This document shows, piece by piece, positions 22,672 through 30,151 of a stretch of DNA of 32,961 nucleotides (position 1 is its first letter; each line of letters opens with the position of its first letter). A model generated the notes under the pieces. The model did not search any database. It was not told the DNA's origin and was given only the letters and a program-made list of their open reading frames with translations. Both the position numbers and the translations under genes were made by a program. This stretch comes from Streptacidiphilus carbonis (lineage in GTDB: Bacteria; Actinomycetota; Actinomycetes; Streptomycetales; Streptomycetaceae). The stretch spans positions 1-32,961 of the forward strand of contig NZ_BBPM01000073.1 of assembly GCF_000787775.1 (NCBI RefSeq), in the 5' to 3' direction.

Positions 22672-23094
22672 GTGGAGAACTGGATGTGGTGGTTGATCGT
22701 CGCGGCCGCCCTCGGCGTGCCGCTGGTGGTCACGGCCATGCCGGAGTTCGGCATGTTCGCGATCGGGGCCGGGGCGGCCGCGCTCACCTCCGCCCTCGGA
22801 GCGGGGACGGTCGCGCAGTTCGTGGTCTTCCTCGCCGTCTCGGTCCTGCTGGTGGTCTTCGTCCGCCCGGTGGCGATGCGCAGCCTGCGCAGCCGGCCCC
22901 GGGTGCGGATGGGCATCGAGGCGCTCACCGGTGCAACCGCGCTGGTCCTGGAGGAAGTTGACGAGCACGGCGGCCGGATCAAACTCCAGGGCGAGGTCTG
23001 GTCCGCCCGCGCCCTGGACCCGCACCAGGTCTTCGCCCCCGGCCAGCAGGTGAGCGTCGCCCAGATCGACGGCGCCACCGCACTCGTCCTCTAG
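22672..23094 (+). CDS. NfeD-like membrane protein (short form)
   Basis: This 140-residue protein has two or three N-terminal membrane helices (about 5-70) and a C-terminal OB-fold (about 80-140). 'LTGATALVLEEVDEHGGRIK' is followed by 'LQGEVWSARALDP', the typical NfeD beta-barrel. NfeD proteins are usually encoded beside SPFH/stomatin proteins and act with them in membrane microdomains; the next gene is such a protein, 66 bp downstream. The GTG start at 22672 follows GAGGG. Confidence 0.9.
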   Translation: MENWMWWLIVAAALGVPLVVTAMPEFGMFAIGAGAAALTSALGAGTVAQFVVFLAVSVLLVVFVRPVAMRSLRSRPRVRMGIEALTGATALVLEEVDEHGGRIKLQGEVWSARALDPHQVFAPGQQVSVAQIDGATALVL

Positions 23095-23160
23095 GTCCCC
23101 GTCTAGGTCCTCGTCCTCTAGGTCCCCCGGCAGTCTGGAAGTTCTGGAAGTGGAGTCCCC

Positions 23161-24129
23161 GTGAATGCCGTGATCATCGTCCTGATCATCCTGGTCGTGC
23201 TGGCGTTCGTCGCACTGATCAAGACGATCCAGGTGATCCCGCAGGCGAGCGCGGCCATCGTGGAGCGGTTCGGCCGCTACACGCGCACCCTCAACGCGGG
23301 CCTCAACATCGTGGTGCCCTTCATCGACACCATCCGCAACCGGATCGACCTGCGCGAACAGGTCGTGCCCTTCCCGCCGCAGCCGGTGATCACCCAGGAC
23401 AACCTGGTGGTGAACATCGACACGGTGATCTACTACCAGGTCACCGACGCCCGCGCGGCCACCTACGAGGTCGCCAGCTACATCCAGGCGATCGAGCAGC
23501 TCACCGTCACCACCCTGCGCAACATCATCGGCTCCATGGACCTGGAGTCCACCCTCACCTCCCGCGAGACCATCAACGCGGGTCTGCGCGGGGTCCTCGA
23601 CGAGGCCACCGGCAAGTGGGGGATCCGGGTGAACCGTGTCGAACTGAAGGCCATCGAGCCGCCGACCTCCATCCAGGACTCGATGGAGAAGCAGATGCGC
23701 GCGGACCGCGACAAGCGCGCCGCGATCCTCACCGCCGAGGGCGCCCGGCAGGCGCAGATCCTCACCGCGGAGGGCCAGAAGCAGGCCGAGGTGCTCCGCG
23801 CCGAGGGCGAGGCCCAGGCCAAGGTGCTGCGCGCGGACGGCGAGGCGGCCGCCATCCGCACCGTCTTCGAGGCCATCCACGAGGGCGACGCCGACCAGAA
23901 GCTGCTGGCCTACCAGTACCTGCAGACGCTGCCGGAGATAGCCAAGGGCGACTCCAACAAGCTGTGGATCATCCCCAGCGAGGTCGGCGACGCGCTCAAG
24001 GGCCTCGGCGGCGCCTTCACCGGGCTCGCGCCCAAGGGCGGCGACGGGCCGTCCGACAGCAACGGCTCCACCGGGTCCGTGCCGCGGATGGAGAAGCGCC
24101 GCGAATACCCTTCCATCGACCCGGAGTAG
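23161..24129 (+). CDS. SPFH/stomatin-like membrane protein (QmcA type)
   Basis: This 322-residue protein has an N-terminal membrane anchor (1-22) and an SPFH domain (about 24-190) with 'ERFGRYTRTLNAGLNIVVPF', 'QDNLVVNIDTVIYYQV' and 'GIRVNRVELKAIEPP'. A long coiled coil follows, built of repeated 'LTAEG', 'LRAEGEAQAK' and 'LRADGEA' blocks (about 205-245). Stomatin-like proteins form large oligomers that organise membrane domains and can restrain proteases such as FtsH. The C-terminal ~45 residues are Gly/Ser-rich. The GTG start follows GGAG and matches the family N-terminus. It is paired with NfeD. Confidence 0.93.
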   Translation: MNAVIIVLIILVVLAFVALIKTIQVIPQASAAIVERFGRYTRTLNAGLNIVVPFIDTIRNRIDLREQVVPFPPQPVITQDNLVVNIDTVIYYQVTDARAATYEVASYIQAIEQLTVTTLRNIIGSMDLESTLTSRETINAGLRGVLDEATGKWGIRVNRVELKAIEPPTSIQDSMEKQMRADRDKRAAILTAEGARQAQILTAEGQKQAEVLRAEGEAQAKVLRADGEAAAIRTVFEAIHEGDADQKLLAYQYLQTLPEIAKGDSNKLWIIPSEVGDALKGLGGAFTGLAPKGGDGPSDSNGSTGSVPRMEKRREYPSIDPE

Positions 24130-24158
24130 TGCGCTTCGTCCCACATCCCAAACGCCGA

Positions 24159-24224
24159 CGCCCCTGCACGCCCCGATCGGGCATGATCGAACAGAATCCA
24201 ACCGAGTTCGGGCGTGAAGGGGCG
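24159..24224 (+). promoter_or_regulatory. Leader that can sequester the RBS of the TauE/SafE gene
   Basis: The 15-mer at 24159-24173 pairs with 24210-24224 with a single mismatch. The right arm contains the GAAGGGG ribosome binding site (24216-24222) of the gene starting at 24230. The 36-base interior can form smaller stems, CGATC/GATCG (24174-24178 with 24185-24189) or GAAC/GTTC (24189-24192 with 24206-24209). This could be a translational switch; it might also act as a terminator for the SPFH gene. Confidence 0.45.
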
Positions 24225-24229
24225 CAGCC

Positions 24230-24985
24230 GTGTCACCGTGGGAAGCAGTCGGCGTCTTCGCCGCCGGGGCGGGCGCCGGAACGATCAACACGGTGGTCGG
24301 CTCGGGCACCCTGATCACCTTCCCGGTGCTGCTCGCGATCGGGCTGCCGCCGATCACCGCCAATGTCTCCAACACCCTCGGCCTGGTCCCGGGTTCGCTC
24401 AGCGGCGCGTTCGGCTACCGCGCGGAGCTCAAGGGCCAGCGCGATCGGCTGCTGCGGCTCGGGACGGCCGCACTGCTGGGCGGACTGCTGGGCGCGATCC
24501 TGCTGCTGGTGCTTCCGTCGGGGGCGTTCAAGGCGATCGTCCCGGTGCTGATCGGCATAGCGCTGCTGCTGGTGGTCTTCCAGCCCTGGCTGGCCCGCCG
24601 GCTCGCCGCCCGAGGCCGCGGCCCGGAGCGCGCCGACGGCGGTACGGCCCTGCTGATCGGGGTCTTCAGCACCGGGATCTACGGCGGCTACTTCGGTGCC
24701 GCCCAGGGCGTGCTGCTGCTCGGCCTGATGGGACTGCTGCTCGACGAGGACCTGCAGCGGATCAACGCCACCAAGAACATCCTGGCCGGGCTGGTCAACG
24801 GGGTCGCCGCGGTGTTCTTCCTCTTCGCGGCCCCCATCGACTGGACCGCGGTGCTCCTGATCGCGGCCGGCTCGGTCATCGGCGGCCAGATCGGCTCCAG
24901 GGTCGGCCGCCGCCTCCCGCCGGTCGCGCTGCGCGCCCTGATCGTCGTGGTCGGACTGGCGGCGATGGCCAAACTCCTGCTCTGA
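24230..24985 (+). CDS. TauE/SafE-family (DUF81) membrane permease
   Basis: This 251-residue protein has seven or eight hydrophobic helices in the two-repeat TauE/SafE pattern. The first repeat is marked by 'AGAGAGTINTVVGSGTLITF' and 'PITANVSNTLGLVPGSLSG'. The second is marked by 'GVFSTGIYGGYFGAAQGVLL' and 'NATKNILAGLVNGVAAVFF'. Members export sulfite or sulfoacetate or move other small anions; the substrate here cannot be told. The GTG at 24230 is supported by GAAGGGG upstream, which lies in a potential hairpin. The gap to the SPFH gene is 100 bp. Confidence 0.92.
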   Translation: MSPWEAVGVFAAGAGAGTINTVVGSGTLITFPVLLAIGLPPITANVSNTLGLVPGSLSGAFGYRAELKGQRDRLLRLGTAALLGGLLGAILLLVLPSGAFKAIVPVLIGIALLLVVFQPWLARRLAARGRGPERADGGTALLIGVFSTGIYGGYFGAAQGVLLLGLMGLLLDEDLQRINATKNILAGLVNGVAAVFFLFAAPIDWTAVLLIAAGSVIGGQIGSRVGRRLPPVALRALIVVVGLAAMAKLLL

Positions 24986-25117
24986 ACCCGCGCGCGAACC
25001 TCTGCTCCTCAACCGAATGTGAGAGCGGCTCGGGACATCTTCCGACTGGTCCGCGCATAACCGGATCCGCAGCGGGAACGGGACCTGCACCCCCGCCCGC
25101 CGATCAGGAGCAAGCTC

Positions 25118-25444
25118 ATGAGCCCGACCCGTGCCCGCCTCAGCGACGAAGAGATCGCCGACGGCCTCAAGGCCGTCCCCACCTGGCACCGGGAGGGGGA
25201 CGCGCTGCTGCGCACCCTCCAGGCGCCCGACTTCCCCACCGCCGTCCGCATGGTCGTGGCCGTCGCCGACGTCGCCGAGGCGATGGACCACCACCCCGAC
25301 ATCGACATCCGCTGGCGAACCCTGCACTTCGCTCTCAGCACCCACGACGCCGGCGGCATCACCGTCCTCGACCTGCGCCTTGCCGCCGACATCGATCTGG
25401 CGATCGATTCCGTCCTGGCTGGGGCGACCGGTACGCACGCCTGA
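25118..25444 (+). CDS. Pterin-4a-carbinolamine dehydratase (PCD/DCoH)
   Basis: This 108-residue enzyme would dehydrate 4a-hydroxytetrahydrobiopterin to recycle the pterin cofactor of aromatic amino acid hydroxylases. The family signature E-x3-H-H-P is met by Glu54, His58, His59 and Pro60 in 'EAMDHHPDIDIRW', followed by 'LSTHDAGGIT' (His76) and the C-terminal Asp/Leu helix. Length is normal. An AGGAG precedes the ATG. No aromatic hydroxylase is in the window, so its partner is elsewhere or its role differs. Confidence 0.92.
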   Translation: MSPTRARLSDEEIADGLKAVPTWHREGDALLRTLQAPDFPTAVRMVVAVADVAEAMDHHPDIDIRWRTLHFALSTHDAGGITVLDLRLAADIDLAIDSVLAGATGTHA

Positions 25445-25505
25445 TTCCTCAGCTCCGCATGAGATGCTGGCGCACGCATCGTGAAGGCGGGAGCTGACGG
25501 AACCC

Positions 25506-27545
25506 ATGGCACAGGACCCAACCGGCACCGGCCAGAGCCCGGACTACGTCCAGGGATTCGGCCAGGGATACGACCAGGACCACGGTCACGCCGCCTTCCC
25601 GGGCAGTGACCCTGCGTATCAGCAGGCAAGCCCCGAGTGGCCGGCGCCGGACGGGCAGCAGCAGTACTGGCCGCAGGAGGGCTACGGCTACCAGGCCCAG
25701 GAGCAGCAGCAGTTCTATGCCGTCGAGGGCTACGCCCAACAGCCGTACCCGCAGCAGGAGTACGCGCAGCAGGGGTATCCGCGGCAGGAGTACCCGCAGC
25801 ACGACTACGGCCAGCAGGCGTACGCGGACCCGCAGTACCCGGACCCGCAGTACCCGGACCCGCAGTACGCCCAGCAGGGCTACCCCCAGGGGTATCAGCA
25901 GCAGGGCTACCAGCCCTACCCGGAGCAGCCCTACCAGGACGCCTCCGGCTACTACGCCGCCCCGGCCGCCGACTACGGCATTCCGGCCCAGCCCACCGCC
26001 GAGCCGTACGCATACGTCCCCGAGGCCGCCCCGGCCGAGCCCACCACCGAGATCCCCACCGCGGACCCGTCGGCCGCCGACGGGAGCCCGGCGGCCCCGG
26101 GCCCGGTCTCCGGCGCCGCCGACGTCGACGGCGATGCCTCCGACGACCCGGCCCCGGCCTCCACCCCCGCCGCCGAAGGCACCCTCCCCGCGCGGCTGCT
26201 GGCCGCGGCGACCGGTCGGACGCCCGGCACCGACCGCAGGACGTTCCTGCTGCGGGCCGCCATCGGCGCCGTCGCCCTGGTCGTGGTGGTGGCCGCCGGC
26301 GTCGTGGTCGCAGGTCAGGGCAGCAGCAGCGGCAGTAGGAAGACGGCATCCGGCGGCGTCACCGCCAACCTGGCCGGCGGCCACACCAAGGCCTGGGCCG
26401 CCCCGGCCGACACCGGTGCCGCCCAGGGCAACGACGGCCTGCTCGGTTCCTGGCTGCTGGCCAAGGCCCTGGTCCGCGGCGACGGCACCGCCGTCACCGC
26501 CTACGACGCCGCCAGCGGCAGCAAGCTGTGGACGGTGGCCCCGCCCAGCCCCGGCGCCGTCCCCTGCGCCATGTCCGCGACGGTCAACTCCGCCGGGATC
26601 GGCGCCGTGCTGTTCCAGGCGAAGGCCGGCACCGGCCAGGCCTGCACCCAGCTGGTCGCGGTCGACACCGCCACCGGGCAGCAGAAGTGGAAGGCGACCA
26701 TCGCCACGTCCACCTCGTCCTACGGCGCCTCGGTGATGGTCAGCGACACCCGCGCGGTCGCCGTCGGCGACTCCGCCGTGGTCGGCTACGACATCGCCAC
26801 CGGCAAGCAGAGCTGGACCTATGCCGGCCCCGGCAAGTACTGCGGCGGCATCAGCGGCAGCGGCACCGGCAGCACCCTGCTGGTGCAGAGCACCTGCGCC
26901 GACAGCAGCCCCAAGCAGCAGGCGATCTCGCTCAACGCCGACACCGGCAAGCTCGCCTGGTGGCGCGGACTGCCGGCGAACGCGTCCTCCTACACGGTGC
27001 TGTCGGCCAGCCCCGCCGTGGTGGCGGTGCACCAGTCCGCGGCGGCCAAGGACAGCATCATGTCCTTCAGCGACAAGGGCGACACCCAGGCGACCATCTA
27101 CGTCACGCAGACCGCGGGGACCCTGGACTCCACGCACGGCAGCTTCGACCCGGACCCCGCGCTGTTCTTCACCGCCACCACCATGGTCGCCGAGCTGAAC
27201 CCGCCGAAGTCCACCAGCACCGGGGGGGTGCTCACCGCCTTCACCCTCGCCGACGGCAAGCAGCTGTGGCAGACGGCGCCCCGGGAGAAGGGCAACTCCG
27301 CACTGGTCGGCATCGACGGCGGCGACGCGGTGGTCGCCACCGAGGAGCGCATCGGCCAGCCGGCCCGGCTCAGCCACTTCGACCTGGCCACCGGCAAGGA
27401 GACCCCCGGCGGCGGCTTCCCGCAGAACACCGGGTCACTGCTGACCTCGGGCCGGATCCTCTACCGGGACAACCTGGTGGTGGCCCTGCCCGAGTTCACC
27501 AGCACCTACAGCACCGCCGCGACGGCCTTCACCAGCTCCGGCTGA
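25506..27545 (+). CDS. Membrane-anchored PQQ-like beta-propeller protein with Tyr/Gln-rich cytoplasmic region
   Basis: This 679-residue protein has three parts. Residues 1-150 are a low-complexity Tyr/Gln/Pro tract ('YPQQEYAQQGYPRQEYP', repeated DPQYP), and 150-240 are Ala/Pro/Glu-rich. A single membrane helix lies at about 247-270, preceded by 'DRRTFLLR'. The outside part (about 300-679) has PQQ-type propeller blades: 'VTAYDAASGSKLWTV', 'LVAVDTATGQQKWKAT', 'VVGYDIATGKQSWTY' and 'ISLNADTGKLAWWRG'. Streptomycetes have many such proteins, often with kinase domains; none is present here, so it may be a scaffold or ligand sensor. The DNA of the Tyr/Gln tract contains 15-bp tandem repeats. Confidence 0.88.
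   Translation: MAQDPTGTGQSPDYVQGFGQGYDQDHGHAAFPGSDPAYQQASPEWPAPDGQQQYWPQEGYGYQAQEQQQFYAVEGYAQQPYPQQEYAQQGYPRQEYPQHDYGQQAYADPQYPDPQYPDPQYAQQGYPQGYQQQGYQPYPEQPYQDASGYYAAPAADYGIPAQPTAEPYAYVPEAAPAEPTTEIPTADPSAADGSPAAPGPVSGAADVDGDASDDPAPASTPAAEGTLPARLLAAATGRTPGTDRRTFLLRAAIGAVALVVVVAAGVVVAGQGSSSGSRKTASGGVTANLAGGHTKAWAAPADTGAAQGNDGLLGSWLLAKALVRGDGTAVTAYDAASGSKLWTVAPPSPGAVPCAMSATVNSAGIGAVLFQAKAGTGQACTQLVAVDTATGQQKWKATIATSTSSYGASVMVSDTRAVAVGDSAVVGYDIATGKQSWTYAGPGKYCGGISGSGTGSTLLVQSTCADSSPKQQAISLNADTGKLAWWRGLPANASSYTVLSASPAVVAVHQSAAAKDSIMSFSDKGDTQATIYVTQTAGTLDSTHGSFDPDPALFFTATTMVAELNPPKSTSTGGVLTAFTLADGKQLWQTAPREKGNSALVGIDGGDAVVATEERIGQPARLSHFDLATGKETPGGGFPQNTGSLLTSGRILYRDNLVVALPEFTSTYSTAATAFTSSG
25826..25870 (+). 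repeat. Three 15-bp tandem repeats coding DPQYP
   Basis: GGACCCGCAGTACCC occurs at 25826-25840 and 25841-25855, and with one change at 25856-25870. Slippage here would add or remove DPQYP units in frame. Confidence 0.75.
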
Positions 27546-27573
27546 CGCCCGTCGGCGCGTAACCCCCCACCGC

Positions 27574-27598
27574 CGGCCCGGTCCCCCGCGCCGGGCCG
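27574..27598. terminator. Bidirectional terminator between propeller and HNH genes
   Basis: CGGCCCGG (27574-27581) pairs with CCGGGCCG (27591-27598) between convergent genes. Confidence 0.65.
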
Positions 27599-27620
27599 AC
27601 GGCAGCTCAAGCCCGGCCGT

Positions 27621-28121
27621 TCAGGCCGGCAGCGGCAGCCAGTCCGGCAGGTCGTCCTGGCCCGCGCCCAGCGCCAGCATCAGCGTGGCCTCCGGGGTCG
27701 GCTCGAACGGTGCCACCAGCAGGGCCATCCCGGCCTGCTCCGGAGTCCGGTCCGCCTTGCGGTGGTTGTCGGCGGCGCATGCCGCGACCGTGTTCAGCCA
27801 GGAGTCCGCACCTCCGCGCGACCGCGGCAGCACATGGTCGACGGTGGTCGCCCGCCGTCCGCAGTAGGCGCAGCGGAACCCGTCCCGCACCAGCACCCCG
27901 CGCCGCGACCACGGAGCCCGTTGTCGGAACGGCACCCGCACATAGCGCCGCAGCCGCACCACCCGCGGCAGCGGCAGATCCACCGACGCGGCCCGGACCC
28001 GGCGCAGCGGGTGCGCGTGCTCGACCACGGCCTTGTCCTGGAGCACCAGCACCACGGCACGCTGCAGCGACACCGTCGACAGCGGCTCGTAGCCCGCGTT
28101 CAGCACGAGGGTGTTGCGCAT
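27621..28121 (-). CDS. HNH endonuclease family protein
   Basis: This 166-residue protein starts with the helper region 'VLNAGYEPLSTVSLQRAVVL' common in actinobacterial HNH proteins. The nuclease fold follows: 'RCAYCGRRATTVDHVLPRSR' (zinc pair Cys84/Cys87 and active Asp95-His96), then 'WLNTVAACAADNHRKADRT' (Cys115, Asn119, His120). The second zinc Cys of the usual C-x2-C is Asp118 here. The ATG at 28121 follows GGAGGTGG. It stands alone with no methylase or phage genes, so it is likely a housekeeping DNA-processing protein of unknown role. Confidence 0.88.
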   Translation of the reverse strand: MRNTLVLNAGYEPLSTVSLQRAVVLVLQDKAVVEHAHPLRRVRAASVDLPLPRVVRLRRYVRVPFRQRAPWSRRGVLVRDGFRCAYCGRRATTVDHVLPRSRGGADSWLNTVAACAADNHRKADRTPEQAGMALLVAPFEPTPEATLMLALGAGQDDLPDWLPLPA

Positions 28122-28176
28122 TCCGGCCACCTCCAGGCGGTACCTGCCACAGTCGGGCCCGCCCGTGCGGCGGCGC

Positions 28177-28213
28177 CGCGTACTCCGAAGGAGGTTGCCC
28201 CTCGGAGTACGCG
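28177..28213. terminator. 12-bp inverted repeat between PEBP and HNH genes
   Basis: CGCGTACTCCGA (28177-28188) pairs perfectly with TCGGAGTACGCG (28202-28213) across 13 bases. It may end the PEBP transcript or regulate the HNH gene, which starts 56 bp away. Confidence 0.5.
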
Positions 28214-28285
28214 AGACCACTGTGCGGGCCGGACCGCCCCCGGAACAACGCAATTTCGGCCGCTCAGCCCCGGCCCGAAGCCTGC

Positions 28286-28819
28286 TCAGGCCTCGGGCGC
28301 CGTGTACTCCGCGATCACCTGGCCGCGGGCCAGGGTGTGGAACCGGAGGTTGAAGCCGACCACAGCCGGCGAGGCGTCCGCGTCCGGACCCAGTTTCTCC
28401 TGGTCAACCGCGTACACGGTGAAGACGTAGCGGTGTGCGCCGTCGCCGGGCGGCGGCGCGGCGCCGCCGAAGTCCCGCGTGCCGTAGTCGTTGCGGACCT
28501 GCACCACGCCCTCGGGCAGGCCCTTGAAGTCGCCGCTGCCGGCGCCCCTTGGCAGCTCGGTCACGCTCGCCGGGATGTCGAAGAGCGACCAGTGCCAGAA
28601 CCCGCTGCCGGTCGGCGCGTCCGGGTCGTAGCAGGTGACCGCGTAGCTCCTGGTCCCGGCCGGCGCACCGGCCCAGCTCAGCTGCGGCGACACATTGCCC
28701 TCGCTGTAGACGTGGTCGTCCGGGAGGATGCCGCCGTCGGCGAAGTCCTCGCTGCTGACGACGAGCTCGGGCACCTGCGGGTGGAAGTCGTGGGGGAGGG
28801 GCCGCCTTGCTGCAGACAC
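28286..28819 (-). CDS. YbhB/YbcL-type phosphatidylethanolamine-binding-like protein (PEBP)
   Basis: This 177-residue protein has the PEBP ligand-pocket motifs CR1 '[20 protein letters not shown]' and CR2, running from '[16 protein letters not shown]' into '[11 protein letters not shown]'. '[10 protein letters not shown]' is near the N-terminus. Bacterial YbhB-type proteins are small cytosolic anion- or lipid-binding proteins of uncertain function. The GTG at 28819 lies eight bases after AGGAGG. It is divergent from the DNA glycosylase gene. Confidence 0.93.
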   Translation of the reverse strand: MSAARRPLPHDFHPQVPELVVSSEDFADGGILPDDHVYSEGNVSPQLSWAGAPAGTRSYAVTCYDPDAPTGSGFWHWSLFDIPASVTELPRGAGSGDFKGLPEGVVQVRNDYGTRDFGGAAPPPGDGAHRYVFTVYAVDQEKLGPDADASPAVVGFNLRFHTLARGQVIAEYTAPEA

Positions 28820-28922
28820 GTGTTCAACCTCCTGTGTTGCACTGCTTCGTCGGCCCCCACGCTACCCGTGCCGAACACCGCCGGGCGTTCTGCCGTCAGT
28901 GGCGACCAGTACCCTCGACCGC

Positions 28923-29567
28923 ATGACCGGCCCCGTCCCCGCCGCCGCCCTCGGCCGCGCCTTCTTCGACCGTCCGGCGGAGCTCGTCGCCCCCGACCTG
29001 CTGGGCCGGACGCTGGTCTCCGACCTCCCCGAGGGCGCGGTCCAGCTGCGGATCACCGAGGTCGAGGCCTACAGCGGCCCGGTCGACCCGGCGGCACACT
29101 CCTACCGCGGCCGGACCGCCCGCAACGCGGTGATGTTCGGCGAGCCGGGTCATGTGTACGTGTACTTCACCTACGGCATGCACTTCTGCGCCAATCTGGT
29201 GACCGGCCCCGGCACCACCGCCTCCGGCGTCCTGCTCCGAGCGGGTGAGGTGCGCTCCGGCCAGTCCCTGGCCCGGTACCGCCGCCCCAGCTCCAGGTCC
29301 GACGCCGACCTGGCCCGCGGCCCGGCCCGGCTGGCCACCGCGCTCGGCCTGGACCGAGCCCTCAACGGGGTCGACGCCTGTACGCCGGGCACTCCGGTGC
29401 GACTGCTGCCCGGAACTCCGCCGGACCCCGACGGCGTCTCGGCCGGACCGCGCACCGGCGTCTCCTCGGCGGCGGAGATCCCCTGGCGGTTCTGGATCAC
29501 CGGCGACCCCACGGTCAGCCCCTACCGCCGCCACGTCCCGCGCAGGCGGCGCACTCCCACGGGCTGA
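28923..29567 (+). CDS. 3-methyladenine DNA glycosylase (AAG/MPG family)
   Basis: This 214-residue enzyme would remove alkylated purines from DNA to start base excision repair. '[11 protein letters not shown]' carries the catalytic Glu (Glu48) and stacking Tyr50, and 'AAHSYRGRT' supplies His59. '[20 protein letters not shown]' and '[14 protein letters not shown]' complete the AAG core. Length is normal. A TACCCT hexamer at about 28909-28914 and the lack of a ribosome binding site suggest a leaderless transcript. It ends 29 bp before the convergent TetR gene. Confidence 0.94.
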   Translation: MTGPVPAAALGRAFFDRPAELVAPDLLGRTLVSDLPEGAVQLRITEVEAYSGPVDPAAHSYRGRTARNAVMFGEPGHVYVYFTYGMHFCANLVTGPGTTASGVLLRAGEVRSGQSLARYRRPSSRSDADLARGPARLATALGLDRALNGVDACTPGTPVRLLPGTPPDPDGVSAGPRTGVSSAAEIPWRFWITGDPTVSPYRRHVPRRRRTPTG

Positions 29568-29596
29568 CCCGTCCGGCCGACCTGTCCGTCCGGCCC

Positions 29597-30151
29597 TCAG
29601 CGCACCGGTGCCAGTAGCTCCAGCACCAGTCCGACCAGCTCCTCCGTGTCGGCCTGCGCCAGCGCCTGGAAGGTCCCGCTGCTGCGGGCCAGACTCACCC
29701 CCACGAACGCGGCGACCGCCACCTCCGCCCGCAGCTGCGGCCGGTCCAGACCCTCACGGGTGAACCGTTCGCAGAGCGGGTCGACCATCCGCTGGTGCAA
29801 CTGCTCGACCGCCGCCGCCTGCACCTCGGCATCCTCGTGCGGGGCGACCACCGCCCGGAGGATCGGCCCCGGTCCGCGCCGGGTCGCGCCGTCCAGCAGG
29901 GCACTGGCCCGTCCGGGCTCCAGCAGGTCGGCGGGCCTGGCGCCGAGCGGGTCGATCTTCAGCGTGGCCAGGTAGAGCTGGGCCTTGCCGCCGAAGTAGC
30001 GGGCGATCAGGGCCGGGTCCACACCGGCCCGCTCGCCGATCTCCCGGATGGTGCTGCGGTCGAAGCCGCGTTCGGCGAACAGGTCGCCGGCCGCCGCAAG
30101 CAGCAGCTCGCGGCTGCGCGCTGAGTCGCGCCGCCTCGGCGGTGTGCTCAC
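29597..30151 (-). CDS. TetR-family regulator of the adjacent efflux pump
   Basis: This 184-residue regulator has an N-terminal helix-turn-helix (about 10-58): 'LLLAAAGDLFAERGFDRSTI' followed by 'REIGERAGVDPALIARYFGG'. A helical ligand domain of the TetR_C type follows. The GTG start at 30151 overlaps the stop of the MFS gene (GTGA), so the two are translationally coupled, and frames extending upstream are not needed. It probably binds the dyad before the MFS gene and is released by a pump substrate. Confidence 0.9.
   Translation of the reverse strand: MSTPPRRRDSARSRELLLAAAGDLFAERGFDRSTIREIGERAGVDPALIARYFGGKAQLYLATLKIDPLGARPADLLEPGRASALLDGATRRGPGPILRAVVAPHEDAEVQAAAVEQLHQRMVDPLCERFTREGLDRPQLRAEVAVAAFVGVSLARSSGTFQALAQADTEELVGLVLELLAPVR

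Noticed and set aside
23095-23160. TAGGTCC direct repeats between NfeD and SPFH genes
   Set aside because: Only short, imperfect copies; they look like local slippage rather than a regulatory site.
25826-25870. Short tandem repeats considered as a CRISPR-like array
   Set aside because: Units are contiguous with no spacers and encode DPQYP in frame within a real protein.
27621-28121. HNH gene as part of a restriction or phage module
   Set aside because: No methylase, terminase, portal or specificity gene is nearby, and the protein resembles housekeeping actinobacterial HNH proteins.
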